Below the pieces are notes generated by a model, which ran no database searches, had not been told where the DNA came from, and worked only from the letters and a program-made list of their open reading frames with translations. A stretch of 64,000 nucleotides of DNA from JBNKEI01 sp050288705 (GTDB lineage: Bacteria > Myxococcota > Myxococcia > Myxococcales > UBA5297). Position 1 is the first letter of the stretch. Each line of letters opens with the position of its first letter. A program made the position numbers and the translations under genes. The DNA is taken from assembly GCA_050288705.1 (NCBI GenBank), contig JBNKEI010000043.1, positions 1 to 64,000 on the forward strand, read 5' to 3'. Shown here in pieces: positions 16,403 through 26,090 of this stretch.

Positions 16403-18256
16403 TCAGTACAAATGCCCATGCGGAACAGCAATAGGAAAAAGTACGCAAAAAGTAGTCCCTACCCCTACAATACTTTCCACAGAAATTTTCCCGTGATGCG
16501 CCTCGACAATGGCATGGCAAATAGAAAGCCCCATGCCCAGTTGAGAAGGATAATCTTTAGTGGTAAAAAAAGGATCGAAAATTCTGTCCAAAAGCATTGG
16601 TGAAATACCTTTTCCAGTATCGCGTATCCAAAAACGAATAGCTTCGTTTTCTACCGCGTGCACTCCCACTTCTAGCTTCCCCCCTTGAGGCATTGCATTT
16701 ATCGCATTAGTAATTAAGTGTATTACCATAGTTCTAATCTGCTCAGGGTTTCCCTGAATTTCTGGAAGCGCGGAAGAAAATTCGGTTTGCAGATTTATTT
16801 CACGATCATGAAGATCCTGGGCACAACTCTGCAAAGCCACGCGTATCGGGTGAATTAGCTGAAAACATTTTCCCCCGTTCTCGGTTTCCGCCGCAGTAAG
16901 TTGTCGCAGATCGGCAATGATTCTAGCTACTCGCCGAGCCTGTTCCAAAGCCACCCCCAACACCTTAGCCTGGGGCGAATCTCCTAACTCGCGCTGGGCT
17001 ATGGTTACCAACCCAATAATAGCTGTTAGTGGATTATTAAGTTCGTGGGCAATTCCTGCCCCTAAAGAACCCAAAGCTGCCAAACGTCGAGCCCGCAGAA
17101 TTTGATTTTCTGCTTCTCTTAGTTCGGAAGTTCTTTTATCGACGCGCTGCAGCAATTCTTCATTCCATCTACGGATTTCCAAATCACGTCCCAAAATTTC
17201 TGCAATCATTCTATTAAACGCTTTTCCAAACTGCCCCAACTCATCATTGCCTTCTACCTGCATCGCCGGCTGGTACGCTCCAGCGGAAGCAGCTTTGGCA
17301 ACCTCAGAAAGCATTCCTATTGGACGAGTAAGACCTCTGGCTAAAACAGCACCTAGTCCCAAGGTCAATAATAATGAAAGCGCTCCCCATTGTATGGTCA
17401 AATCTCGCACCCGATTAGAGGCACGAAAAGCCTTGGCTGCAGTTTCCGCCACCACCACCCCCCAACCAAGTCCTTCTACTGGCGCAAAGGCGGCGAGCCA
17501 GAATTCATCTCCATGCTTTACTTGATTTACTATAAGCCCGGTTTGCAAGCCCTTACGCACAAGTAAGCGTTCCTCTTCTCCAATCGATGCAGTTGATCCC
17601 CATCCGTGGGCAAGCAGCTCTCCGAAAGAGTCGACAAAAAAAGCTATTGACCCTGCTTGAGCCAAATTCTCTACCTGTCGGTGCATTTCCTTCAAAGATA
17701 TTTCCGCAACTAAGACCAAATGCGAATTGGTTTTCAGAGCATCAATACGCACCGCTATTGTTACGGCCGAATATCGTTTCGCCCGACGGAAAGGTTTTCC
17801 AATCGCCACCCCAAAAGTCAGCGCTTCTTGCAATGGTGCACTGCGAGCCGTTTGTCGTAAGTCGTCCTCTTTGATTAATTCGCGATCTGTCGACTCAATA
17901 TAATATTTTGAGCGCTGATATACCGGAGGAACTACCGCCCGCCCCTTTTCATCGAGAAGTAGAATAGCATTTACGTAAGAAAACTGCCGGTAAGGAATGG
18001 AAAGAACTGACACTAATTCTTCACGTTCAAGCTCGTCGAAAGGAATGTAGCTTACCATTAGCTGCAAATTCCCTACCGCCCTGTCGATTAATCGTTTGCA
18101 GTAGCGCGCTACTTCGCGAGCATTTTGAGATTGCAAACGGCCCACTGTTTTTTCCAGTTCCTGGTGACCGGTACGAAAGGAAAGCCACCCTAAAAGGAGA
18201 AGCGGAACTACTCCCGAAATGGCCATGGCGGCCCATGTCTTGGTGCGAAAGCGCAT
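16403..18256 (-). CDS. Sensor histidine kinase (dCache-like sensor, HAMP, HisKA, HATPase)
   Basis: 617 residues. The first membrane span is MAISGVVPLLLLGWLSF. A periplasmic region of about 255 residues looks like a double-Cache ligand-binding domain (EGLGWGVVVAET is typical of its end). The second span is near 290-308, then a HAMP linker (RPIGMLSEVAKAA). The HisKA box GAGIAHELNNPLTAI carries the phospho-acceptor His404, in the NtrB/ZraS style. ATPase boxes follow: N-box (ITNAINAMPQGG), DTGKGI, FTTK and GMGLSICHAIV. No receiver is fused and no response regulator is adjacent. The nearest, an NtrC-type regulator, is at 41500. The start ATG has only a weak ribosome site. It appears to open the five-gene minus-strand set. 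Confidence 0.93.
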   Translation of the reverse strand: MRFRTKTWAAMAISGVVPLLLLGWLSFRTGHQELEKTVGRLQSQNAREVARYCKRLIDRAVGNLQLMVSYIPFDELEREELVSVLSIPYRQFSYVNAILLLDEKGRAVVPPVYQRSKYYIESTDRELIKEDDLRQTARSAPLQEALTFGVAIGKPFRRAKRYSAVTIAVRIDALKTNSHLVLVAEISLKEMHRQVENLAQAGSIAFFVDSFGELLAHGWGSTASIGEEERLLVRKGLQTGLIVNQVKHGDEFWLAAFAPVEGLGWGVVVAETAAKAFRASNRVRDLTIQWGALSLLLTLGLGAVLARGLTRPIGMLSEVAKAASAGAYQPAMQVEGNDELGQFGKAFNRMIAEILGRDLEIRRWNEELLQRVDKRTSELREAENQILRARRLAALGSLGAGIAHELNNPLTAIIGLVTIAQRELGDSPQAKVLGVALEQARRVARIIADLRQLTAAETENGGKCFQLIHPIRVALQSCAQDLHDREINLQTEFSSALPEIQGNPEQIRTMVIHLITNAINAMPQGGKLEVGVHAVENEAIRFWIRDTGKGISPMLLDRIFDPFFTTKDYPSQLGMGLSICHAIVEAHHGKISVESIVGVGTTFCVLFPIAVPHGHLY

Positions 18257-18486
18257 TTTTTTTAAAAGCTAGCCTCTACAGTATACGGTCGTGCACCACC
18301 TATAAATTCAAATTCCCACTAAAAAAACACCAACTAAAAAAGAATACTTTTAACCACCTAGCCATTAATACAGACAAGGTGGTAGAAGTATGCGCGCGAA
18401 CCATTAAGAAGCTAATAAGGTTCGAAACGTGGTAAACCCACGGAATAAAACTGCGAACCAGTATGCGCACAAACGGGAGAACACGA

Positions 18487-21225
18487 ATGACTAAATACGT
18501 CTATTCCTTCGGTGGAGGAAAAGCCGACGGAAACGAATCAATGAAGAATCTGCTCGGCGGAAAGGGTGCAAACCTTGCCGAAATGGCTGGACATGCCGAT
18601 TTACGCTTGCCAGTGCCGCCTGGTTTCACTGTTTCTACCGATGTCTGCACTTATTACTATGCGCACGACAAAACCTATCCAGTCGAATTAAAAGACCAGG
18701 TAGCCGCTGCGTTGGCAGAAGTAGAAAAGCTAATGGAGAAGAAATTTGGAGATCCCAAAAATCCTCTTCTAGTTTCGGTACGTTCCGGTGCACGCCGTTC
18801 CATGCCCGGAATGATGGACACCGTATTAAACCTGGGACTCAATGATGTCACTATTCAGGGGCTAATTGCTCAAACCAACAATCCTCGCTTTGCATACGAT
18901 GCTTATCGCCGCTTGATTATGATGTATTCCGACGTGGTAATGGAAAAAGCGGCAGGAATCGAACCCAAAGACGGCAGGGGAATTCGCAAGATACTCGACG
19001 ATAAGCTGGGAGCAGTGAAAAAAGCCAAAGGTTACCAAAACGATACCGACCTGAATGTCGATGACCTGAAAGGCTTGGTTACTGAATTCAAAAAAACAGT
19101 GAAAGAAGTTCTGGGCCAACCCTTCCCAGAAGACCCGGTAGCGCAACTATGGGGCGGCATTGGAGCAGTTTTCTCTAGTTGGAACGGCAAACGGGCAGTT
19201 GAGTACCGCCGCATAGAAAAAATCCCTGACGAATGGGGGACAGCAGTAAATGTGCAGTCCATGGTATTTGGAAACATGGGCGATGATTGTGCAACTGGCG
19301 TGGCTTTCACCCGCAACCCGGGTAATGGCGACAATCATTTTTACGGTGAGTATTTAGTAAACGCGCAAGGCGAAGATGTGGTAGCAGGCATTCGTACCCC
19401 TGCTCCTATCAATGCCAACTCAGCAAATAGCCAAAGCGAGCATCTTCCTACGCTCGAAGCAATCATGCCTTCTCTATATAGTCAGCTATTTGAAATTCAG
19501 GCGCGACTTGAAAAGCATTACAAAGACATGCAGGACATCGAGTTCACCATCGAACGGGGCAGGCTATTTATGCTCCAGTGCCGCGTAGGCAAGAGAAACG
19601 GCACTGCTGCAGTTAAGATGGCAGTGGACATGCACAAAGAGGGTCTTATCGATGCCCCAACGGCTATCAATCGCGTCGGCCCCAATCAACTAGTAGAACT
19701 GCTTTTGCCCATGCTCGATCCCAAAGCAGAAGGAGAAATCAAGCCGGTAGCAAAAGGGCTTCCTGCCGGACCAGGTGGAGCAAAAGGACGGGTAGTCTTC
19801 ACCAATGAGGCAGCAGTGGCGGCCGCAGAAAAAGGCGAGAAGGTAGTGCTCGTTCGAGAAGAGACCTCGCCTGAAGACGTTGACGGTATGCATAAAGCTC
19901 AGGCCATTCTCACCAGCAAGGGGGGAATGACTTCCCATGCTGCTCTAGTAGCCCGTGGTTGGGGTAAGTGCTGCATTGTCGGTTGTTCGGAAATAGAAAT
20001 CTCCCACGACAGCAAGTCTTTCACCACCAAGAGCGGAACCGTAGTCAAAGAGGGAGATTGGATTACTCTCAATGGCACTAAAGGTCTGGTCTATTTGGGA
20101 AGCCTTGCTCTGGTAGATGCTGATTTGGCCAAGAACCAGACCTACAAAGATTTCATGAAGCTAGTGGATGAGAAGCGCTTTTTACGAGTGCGCACCAATG
20201 CAGATACACCCAATGACGCTCGTAAGGCGGTAGAGTTTGGAGCCGAAGGTATTGGCCTGTTCCGCACCGAGCATATGTTTTACGGAGAAGGCTCAGAGAA
20301 ACCGCTCTTCCTGCTTCGCAAGATGATCATGAGCAAGACTCTAGCCGAGCGTAAAGCCGCCCTTGATGAATTATTTCCCTTTGTAAAGAAGGACATCAAG
20401 GCCACCATGGAGGCTCTAAATGGACTGCCAATCACTATTCGGCTGCTCGATCCGCCTTTGCACGAATTTGTCCCCCACTCCGCTGACAAATTGGAGGCTT
20501 TAGGCAAAGAGTTGAAAGTAGACATGGAGGAGCTTAATAAGCGGGCGGAAGCTTTGCGTGAAAACAACCCCATGCTTGGGCACCGGGGAGTTCGCTTGGG
20601 AGTTACCTACCCCGAAATTACCGAAATGCAAGTTCGCGCCATTCTAGAAGCGGCTGGCGAATTGGTAAAAGAGGGCAAAAAAGCTTCTCCGGAAATCATG
20701 ATTCCGGTTACCTGCAGTGTCACCGAAATAACCAACCAAAAAGCCATTGTCGATCGCGTTCATCAAGAAGTATGCGCCAAGCTGGGATGCAAAGAAGTCT
20801 CATTCCTCTATGGAACCATGATCGAAATTCCTCGCGCAGCTTTGCAAGCGGACAAGATGGCACAAGCCGCTCAGTTCTTCTCTTTTGGAACCAACGACCT
20901 TACTCAAATGAGCTTTGGTTTCAGCCGTGACGACATTGGAGGCTTCTTGCCTGACTATTTGGAAAAGAAAATCCTTAAAGATGATCCTTTCCAGACTCTC
21001 GACCAAGATGGCGTAGGAGAGCTAATCAAATTTGGTGTAGAACGCGGTCGCAGCACGCGCGCTAACCTCAAGGTGGGAATTTGCGGTGAGCATGGCGGTG
21101 ATGCAGAAAGTGTCAAATTTTGCCACCGAGTGGGCATGGACTATGTGAGCTGTTCTCCCTTCCGAGTTCCCATTGCTCGGCTTGCCGCCGCTCAGGCTCA
21201 AATTGAGTCTGCACGCAGCAAGTAG
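18487..21225 (+). CDS. ppdK: Pyruvate, phosphate dikinase
   Basis: Interconverts pyruvate, ATP and Pi with phosphoenolpyruvate, AMP and PPi, giving PPi-linked glycolysis or gluconeogenic PEP supply. About 912 residues in full family order. The N-terminal ATP-grasp domain includes YSFGGGKADGN, LGGKGANLAEM and SVRSGARRSMPGMMDTVLNLG. The central swivelling phosphohistidine domain has TSKGGMTSHAALVARGWG with His484. The C-terminal PEP/pyruvate barrel contains LFRTEHMF, FGTNDLTQM and the catalytic Cys in GICGEHGGD. I chose the ATG at 18487 (GGGAGA seven bases upstream) over one eight codons earlier. It stands alone on the plus strand with its own terminator. Confidence 0.98.
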   Translation: MTKYVYSFGGGKADGNESMKNLLGGKGANLAEMAGHADLRLPVPPGFTVSTDVCTYYYAHDKTYPVELKDQVAAALAEVEKLMEKKFGDPKNPLLVSVRSGARRSMPGMMDTVLNLGLNDVTIQGLIAQTNNPRFAYDAYRRLIMMYSDVVMEKAAGIEPKDGRGIRKILDDKLGAVKKAKGYQNDTDLNVDDLKGLVTEFKKTVKEVLGQPFPEDPVAQLWGGIGAVFSSWNGKRAVEYRRIEKIPDEWGTAVNVQSMVFGNMGDDCATGVAFTRNPGNGDNHFYGEYLVNAQGEDVVAGIRTPAPINANSANSQSEHLPTLEAIMPSLYSQLFEIQARLEKHYKDMQDIEFTIERGRLFMLQCRVGKRNGTAAVKMAVDMHKEGLIDAPTAINRVGPNQLVELLLPMLDPKAEGEIKPVAKGLPAGPGGAKGRVVFTNEAAVAAAEKGEKVVLVREETSPEDVDGMHKAQAILTSKGGMTSHAALVARGWGKCCIVGCSEIEISHDSKSFTTKSGTVVKEGDWITLNGTKGLVYLGSLALVDADLAKNQTYKDFMKLVDEKRFLRVRTNADTPNDARKAVEFGAEGIGLFRTEHMFYGEGSEKPLFLLRKMIMSKTLAERKAALDELFPFVKKDIKATMEALNGLPITIRLLDPPLHEFVPHSADKLEALGKELKVDMEELNKRAEALRENNPMLGHRGVRLGVTYPEITEMQVRAILEAAGELVKEGKKASPEIMIPVTCSVTEITNQKAIVDRVHQEVCAKLGCKEVSFLYGTMIEIPRAALQADKMAQAAQFFSFGTNDLTQMSFGFSRDDIGGFLPDYLEKKILKDDPFQTLDQDGVGELIKFGVERGRSTRANLKVGICGEHGGDAESVKFCHRVGMDYVSCSPFRVPIARLAAAQAQIESARSK

Positions 21226-21250
21226 GAATAAAACGCCAATATAGCATGAA

Positions 21251-21277
21251 GGGCTCGGTTCTTTCCGGGCCCTTTTT
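21251..21277 (+). terminator. Rho-independent terminator after ppdK
   Basis: GGGCTCGG and CCGGGCCC form an 8-pair stem (one G-U) around TTCTTT, followed by TTTTT, 26 bases after the ppdK stop. Confidence 0.92.
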
Positions 21278-21423
21278 GCATGAACCGGATGGTCGTACAT
21301 CCTTCGCAAATCTCTGGCTACTTATGCTTTTTGGAAGACTAATTTCCTTGGTCTTTGTATATCCTACCGGAAAACACCTCGTGCCTCTTGACAACAGCAC
21401 GCTCGCGACCAAGATAAACAGCC

Positions 21424-21885
21424 ATGGCAAAAACAACAGTTCGATGGGATGAGACACCACAGCTAAAGGGGCGATCATTGGGTTCAACTGAGTGGAAACT
21501 AGTAACTCAGGAAATGGTTAACTTATTCGCTCAAGCAACCGGTGACCAGCAGTGGATTCATGTAGATCCGGTACGGGCGGCCAAGGAATCACCATTTCGT
21601 AAAACCATTGCTCATGGATATTTTACGCTAGGTTTGGTGCCCGGTTTTTTTTGGGAGCTTTTGGAAATAACTGGTGCCAGGTTAGTTATCAACTACGGAA
21701 CTAACCAAGTACGTTGGCCTGCTCCCGTTCCCATTCCTTCTAGAGTTAGAATGAACGCAAAAATTATTGATGTAGAACCAATGGAGAAAGGCCTTACTTT
21801 GATTCTAGAATCCACTATGGAAGTCGAAAATCAACGGCGACCGGCAATGGTGGCAGAATTAGTTTATCGATATTATGCTGCTTAA
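21424..21885 (+). CDS. MaoC-like (R)-specific enoyl-CoA hydratase family protein
   Basis: A single hot-dog fold protein of 153 residues. The hydratase-2 motif is visible: LFAQATGDQQWIHVDPVRA followed by FRKTIAHGYFTLGLVP, containing the Asp/His pair used in (R)-specific enoyl-CoA hydration. The end (NYGTNQVRWPAPVPIPSRVRM) is also family-typical. Substrate chain length is unknown; relatives act in fatty-acid or PHA metabolism or nodulation-factor-like pathways. It is monocistronic on the plus strand. The ribosome site is weak. A TTGACA box lies about 36 bases upstream, but no good -10 box could be assigned. Confidence 0.9.
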   Translation: MAKTTVRWDETPQLKGRSLGSTEWKLVTQEMVNLFAQATGDQQWIHVDPVRAAKESPFRKTIAHGYFTLGLVPGFFWELLEITGARLVINYGTNQVRWPAPVPIPSRVRMNAKIIDVEPMEKGLTLILESTMEVENQRRPAMVAELVYRYYAA

Positions 21886-21927
21886 TATGTACGCGGCCAT
21901 TTGTTTTTGACGCGTTTCATAAAAAAC

Positions 21928-21959
21928 AAAAAGCCGACAGAAAAACTAACTCTGCCGGC
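21928..21959 (-). terminator. Rho-independent terminator after the outer-membrane protein gene
   Basis: On the minus strand: arms GCCGGCAGA and TCTGTCGGC (nine pairs, one G-U), a 9-base loop, then TTTTTG. It lies 23 bases after the barrel protein stop and in the convergent gap with the MaoC gene. Confidence 0.9.
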
Positions 21960-21981
21960 AATAATATTATTTTTCACAAGA

Positions 21982-22680
21982 CTAGAAGTAACCAACCAGA
22001 CCAGCAGATATACCTACTATATGATTACGAACAGTCCATTCGGGGTCATTGCCGCCTTGTATATCCTGTTCCTGATTACCAGTAATTCCCAGATCAATAG
22101 TTGGTCCGAAAGTGAAAGCGAAATGAGTTGCAGGAGAATAGACAAGCATTCCTTCAATAGTCATCCCCAAAGTCCATTCGGATGTTTTAACATCATTGCC
22201 ATTATTCGCTTCTTGTTCCTCGCTCCAATACATAAGACTAAATCCAGCACGCGGCCAAATGCCGAAACTGTCATTAAACATAATGGCATAGCCAACGCGA
22301 GGAGCTAACAGCAAATGCAACAAACTGGGCTCATCAACGTCATTACCCGGGTCGTTCTCAGTTTCCCCAGAACTATAAGCCAGCCCCAACGAACCGCCAA
22401 TGGTTAAATTGTTTATAACAGCATAATCAAATGCCAAGCGTGGAATTTGGTTATCAATTCTTCGATTAGCATTCCATAAAAGCTGAAAGGACAAACCAGA
22501 AGAGGTTGCTTCCGCTTTAGAATCCTCGTTTTCCCAATAACGTGATGTCCAATATAGCCCAAAAAGCCTTTCCGCTCCAATGATCATCTGCCCTTTACTA
22601 GCAAAGCGATCTTCGGCAAAAGCACTTGTTCCCACTAAAGCAAAAGCCAGCAACAAACTTCCTACTAGAATTCTCTTCAT
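21982..22680 (-). CDS. Outer-membrane beta-barrel protein
   Basis: 232 residues with a clear signal peptide (MKRILVGSLLLAFALVGTSAFAED, cut after AFA). The mature part is rich in alternating amphipathic strands with aromatic girdle residues (LFGLYWTSRYWE, GIWPRAGFSLMYWSEEQ, THFAFTFGPTIDLGI) and ends in Phe (ISAGLVGYF). A terminal aromatic residue is the usual signal for barrel assembly. The size suits an 8-strand OmpA/OmpW-like barrel, but no specific family is recognised. GAGGA lies upstream of the ATG. It has its own terminator. Confidence 0.8.
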   Translation of the reverse strand: MKRILVGSLLLAFALVGTSAFAEDRFASKGQMIIGAERLFGLYWTSRYWENEDSKAEATSSGLSFQLLWNANRRIDNQIPRLAFDYAVINNLTIGGSLGLAYSSGETENDPGNDVDEPSLLHLLLAPRVGYAIMFNDSFGIWPRAGFSLMYWSEEQEANNGNDVKTSEWTLGMTIEGMLVYSPATHFAFTFGPTIDLGITGNQEQDIQGGNDPEWTVRNHIVGISAGLVGYF

Positions 22681-22800
22681 TTTCTAATCCTCAAAGGAAC
22701 ATGATCATTGGCATACTTACAACCACCAGCAACCCAAGTTTGGTATGAGCACAATTCCACAACTGTCCTTCTGAAATCAAGAATGCGTCTACGCCGCCCG

Positions 22801-24309
22801 CTATTCTGCAAATGTTATCGCGTCTACGTCGACCACATTCTCGACCGTCCGTCGAGGTTTACGCGCCTGCCAAAAAGAAGTCAAACCACAGAAAAGAAAT
22901 CCCACTTGAAAAAGCACCAGGAATGGAAGGGAAAACCAAATCTCTCGCTCAATGGCAAAGACAATTGCATAGGTTAGATAGAGACCCATGCCAACCTCGA
23001 TAAATGGCAATATCCCTAACTTTCCTCGATACTTTTTCTCTTTCCAACCCTGAGCTTTTCCTACAATTCCATGCTTGGGTGTACGCGCAAAGCCAGATTT
23101 CTGGTTTAACAGCGCTTCCAACACCGCTTTGGCATTATTCATGGAAAGCCCGATTCCCAAGGACATAATAAAGGGCAAGTACTTTATTTGCTGCCAAAAA
23201 CTGCGACCGACCTCACGTTGGCTAGCGATAAAGAAGGCAATTACCGAAAGAGTGGCCATCACAAAAAACGGCAAATCCAACAACAAAACTCCGTACCAGC
23301 CATGATTAAACCGGATGACCATTGAAATCGGCATCAACAATGAGAGCACCACCATTAGCAGGTAAGCCATATTGTTGGTGAGATGGAAAAATGCCTCTTG
23401 CTTTACCTTGAACGGAAGATCGGCTTTCAAAATGGTTGGCAGCAACTTACGGGCAGTTTGAATGGAACCTTTGGCCCAGCGGTGCTGCTGTCCTTTGAAA
23501 GCATTCATATCCACAGGAATTTCCGCCGGAGATATGACATGCGGTAAAAAAATGAACTGCCATCCCTTGAGCTGCGCCCTATAAGACAAGTCCAAATCTT
23601 CAGTCAAAGTGTCATGCTGCCAGCCACCAGCGTCTTCGATAGCGGCTTTACGCCAAATACCTGCTGTGCCATTGAAATTGAAAAACCGACCGGAGCGATT
23701 CCGCGCCGTATGCTCAATCATGAAATGGCCGTCCAAGAAAATAGACTGAGCCTGGGTAAGAGAGGAATACTCACGGTTGATATGATCCCAGCGTACTTGG
23801 ACCATTCCCACTTTGGAATCAGCAAAGAAAGGCACAGTTTTGATCAAGAAATCGCTAGAAGTCACGAAATCTGCATCGAAGACCGCTATCAACTCCCCCT
23901 TGGCCTGCTTTAAGCCTTCTTCCAGCGCACCTGCTTTAAATCCACAACGCTCAGTGCGGTGAAGATAAACAATATCCACCCCTTCTGCCCGATGCTTTTC
24001 TACGCAAGCTTGTGCAACAGAGCTGGTTTCATCGGTGGAATCATCTAGGACCTGTATCTCCAGCAATTCCCGCGGGTATTCAAGTTTACATACCGCGCTA
24101 ATGAGACGCTCGACAACGTACATCTCATTAAAAACTGGCAATTGAACAGTTATTCGAGGCAACCGTTCCAGTCGCCCATTGGGAATGGGACTCTCGTATT
24201 TATGTCGATAGTACAGGTAGGCCATAAAGTAGCGATGCGACCCGTATATCGACAACACAACCAAAATCAAAAAGTAAACAATGATCAAAACCGACTCGAC
24301 GAGCGTCAT
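22801..24309 (-). CDS. Processive family 2 glycosyltransferase (cellulose synthase / CslA-like)
   Basis: About 502 residues. An N-terminal span (SVLIIVYFLILVVLSIYGS) precedes a cytosolic GT-A domain with the processive signatures: DDSTD, DAD (VFDADF), TED (TLTEDLDLS) and QxxRW (QQHRWAKGS). Four or more membrane spans follow (MAYLLMVVLSLLMPISMV, VLLLDLPFFVMATLSV and others). This is the layout of beta-glucan or mannan synthases that couple polymerisation and export. The ATG at 24309 starts the membrane anchor; the frame stays open 59 codons further without protein-like sequence. No partner genes (BcsB, export pore) are adjacent. A mannan-type product would fit the GH26 protein at 39908, but that is inference. 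Confidence 0.9.
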   Translation of the reverse strand: MTLVESVLIIVYFLILVVLSIYGSHRYFMAYLYYRHKYESPIPNGRLERLPRITVQLPVFNEMYVVERLISAVCKLEYPRELLEIQVLDDSTDETSSVAQACVEKHRAEGVDIVYLHRTERCGFKAGALEEGLKQAKGELIAVFDADFVTSSDFLIKTVPFFADSKVGMVQVRWDHINREYSSLTQAQSIFLDGHFMIEHTARNRSGRFFNFNGTAGIWRKAAIEDAGGWQHDTLTEDLDLSYRAQLKGWQFIFLPHVISPAEIPVDMNAFKGQQHRWAKGSIQTARKLLPTILKADLPFKVKQEAFFHLTNNMAYLLMVVLSLLMPISMVIRFNHGWYGVLLLDLPFFVMATLSVIAFFIASQREVGRSFWQQIKYLPFIMSLGIGLSMNNAKAVLEALLNQKSGFARTPKHGIVGKAQGWKEKKYRGKLGILPFIEVGMGLYLTYAIVFAIEREIWFSLPFLVLFQVGFLFCGLTSFWQARKPRRTVENVVDVDAITFAE

Positions 24310-24674
24310 CTCGTTCGTGTCCTCAGCGGCTGCGTTTATCCATTTCGGAAAAACGGATCTTTCTACCCCGCCATTTAGTAGATAAGTCCGGTCGAACAGC
24401 AATCGTGTTTGCCTTGTGAAATTTCGGCAGACTATAGGGCAAGCGCTCGCTCGAAGCAACGGTAACTTAGTTATCGAGAAACTCACGCCTGGCCTAGATA
24501 CTGTTCGATTCTTCTAAAACTCAGCACCATCCTTTTACACGTTTTATGCACTCAGCCAGCAGGCAACCAACCTTACCCTTCTATGTCTTCATATCTAGCA
24601 GACAGGAGGATAACCGGATGCTCGGGTACAGTCTACCCTTCTTTACTATCAAGCCAAAAAAACTGCGAGCTTCC
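24310..24674 (-). other. Leader region between the PEGA gene and the glycosyltransferase gene
   Basis: A 365-base interval. It holds the possible terminator of the PEGA gene at its right edge, a weak promoter candidate at 24541-24570, and about 230 bases of potential leader. I found no recognisable riboswitch or small gene in it. Confidence 0.4.
24541..24570 (-). promoter_or_regulatory. Weak promoter candidate for the glycosyltransferase gene
   Basis: Minus strand TTGGTT, 18 bases, TAAAAC. Partial matches to -35 and -10 boxes in the only sizeable gap upstream of the gene. Confidence 0.25.
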
Positions 24675-24685
24675 CTATCTAGCAG
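24656..24685 (-). terminator. Possible terminator overlapping the end of the PEGA gene
   Basis: On the minus strand: CTGC and GCAG arms around a loop that contains the stop codon, followed directly by seven T. The stem is short, so the call is weak. Confidence 0.35.
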
Positions 24686-26090
24686 GCTGATCACTTAAGG
24701 TTTTTTTAGATGCTGGGCGGCTTGGTATAGCCAAATAGGCCCCTATACCTGCAATGATTAACGAGGCCACAAAACAGGTATTGGCCGCAAACGCATACCG
24801 ACGACCGGTTGTTTTGCGACCTTCCAGATTCGGATCGGAAGCTTCGAGAGTCTGAATTTCATTATTTATGCTCTTGGTTTTCCAACCAAGATAAAGCCCG
24901 ACTCCAGCAATTACAGCTCCTGCTCCCACCATGGTGTATCCGGTATATCGATTAGACCATTGCCAAGACGGCGCCATAACTTCTTGGTTAGACTTCTGAG
25001 TGCTAAGTAGTTTTTTTGCCCAAACTAGTAATTCTTTTGCCGATTCACTGGCCTGCGACACCTTCATTCCGGAAGCCCAGACTTCTTTCCCAGAAGCGGC
25101 ATCTAAGCGAGTCCCCTGCAAGTAGAAATCATTCTCGGTATTGCCAGACAAGTCTAGCACCAAAATTTGATCCACCGATAAAGCACGCGCTAGCGATACA
25201 GCAGCGGCGTTGCGTTCTCTTTTAGACTGACCTTTGTTCCATGCTTCCAGCAAAGAAGCATATTCTTCGTATTCCGAGGCCTTCTCTAAGGTTACTACAT
25301 CCACTCCTGATTCCCCTGGACGGATTCTTTTCTGAAAATGACGGTATCCTTCTGCCTTTAGAGTCAAAAAATGCTCCCCAGGAGGTAGATTCACCTCTAA
25401 GGGAGTGATTCCTCGAAATTGGCCATCAATGTAAACGCGGGCGTAGATTGGAGCAGTCGAAACCCGGTAACTCAACTCAGTACGTGCAAGAATATCGTCT
25501 CTTTCCTGGTGAGCCCTGGCGATAAAATCGGGCGAGAACAGATGAGGATCAAATCTTGCGTAAGGGTCCACAGAGAGCAACAGATTTAGTTCGCTCCATG
25601 CCAATCGCTCTTTGGCAGCAGCAAAAAGTGAGGCAACTCGCCACTTCCATGCCTCCATCATCAGTGGGAAATTTACTGAAAGATCAGCCGCTTCCAGAAC
25701 CTGAAGTGCACGATCACACCTTTCGGCAGCACGAGAATCAAGGTCAAAGTAGAGTTTTTTGGCTGCTTCCAAAGCCTCCGTTCCTTGATTAGCCAGTTGT
25801 TGCAACCGAATAGATGCATCTGCGTCGAGCAAATTCATCAATGGCCGTAATTGCTGCATTTGAAGTTCGGCCACTGCACTTTCTGCCACAGAAGTAACCC
25901 GAGCGGCATAGCGAGCGGCCCTTGGATTAGGATACACCGCAACCACCGTGATAGTTGGATTAGGTTTACTTTCTTTTTTTACAGCGTCTGGAAATGTATT
26001 GGACGCCAGCCCTTGAGAACCCACACTCAGCAAACCCACTAGAAATGACACTAATCCAGCGTTAGGTCTGAATATGCAAGTAAGATTCAT
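24675..26090 (-). CDS. Secreted PEGA-domain protein with C-terminal membrane segments
   Basis: About 471 residues. An N-terminal signal (FRPNAGLVSFLVGLLSVGSQGLAS) is followed by a helical TPR-like region (residues about 50-215). Next comes a PEGA domain (about 222-272; STAPIYARVYIDGQFRGITP, NLPPGEHFLTLKAEGY), a surface-layer-type beta fold. A further globular part (RALSVDQILVLDLSGNTE) resembles the sensing region of related deltaproteobacterial proteins. Two membrane spans end the protein (YTMVGAGAVIAGVGLYLGW and ANTCFVASLIIAGIGAYLAI). The start overlaps the end of ctpA; a second ATG two codons earlier is possible, and AAGGTG sits within the ctpA 3' end. Translation is probably coupled to ctpA. 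Precise function unknown. Confidence 0.82.
   Translation of the reverse strand: MNLTCIFRPNAGLVSFLVGLLSVGSQGLASNTFPDAVKKESKPNPTITVVAVYPNPRAARYAARVTSVAESAVAELQMQQLRPLMNLLDADASIRLQQLANQGTEALEAAKKLYFDLDSRAAERCDRALQVLEAADLSVNFPLMMEAWKWRVASLFAAAKERLAWSELNLLLSVDPYARFDPHLFSPDFIARAHQERDDILARTELSYRVSTAPIYARVYIDGQFRGITPLEVNLPPGEHFLTLKAEGYRHFQKRIRPGESGVDVVTLEKASEYEEYASLLEAWNKGQSKRERNAAAVSLARALSVDQILVLDLSGNTENDFYLQGTRLDAASGKEVWASGMKVSQASESAKELLVWAKKLLSTQKSNQEVMAPSWQWSNRYTGYTMVGAGAVIAGVGLYLGWKTKSINNEIQTLEASDPNLEGRKTTGRRYAFAANTCFVASLIIAGIGAYLAIPSRPASKKTLSDQPAR

Noticed and set aside
18257..18486. Inverted repeat CCACCT/AGGTGG and CGTGG/CCACG hairpin before ppdK
   Set aside because: Short arms and large loops, with no link to a known element; probably chance.
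21246..21452. 68-codon plus-strand frame after ppdK
   Set aside because: It runs through the ppdK terminator and has no ribosome site or family match.
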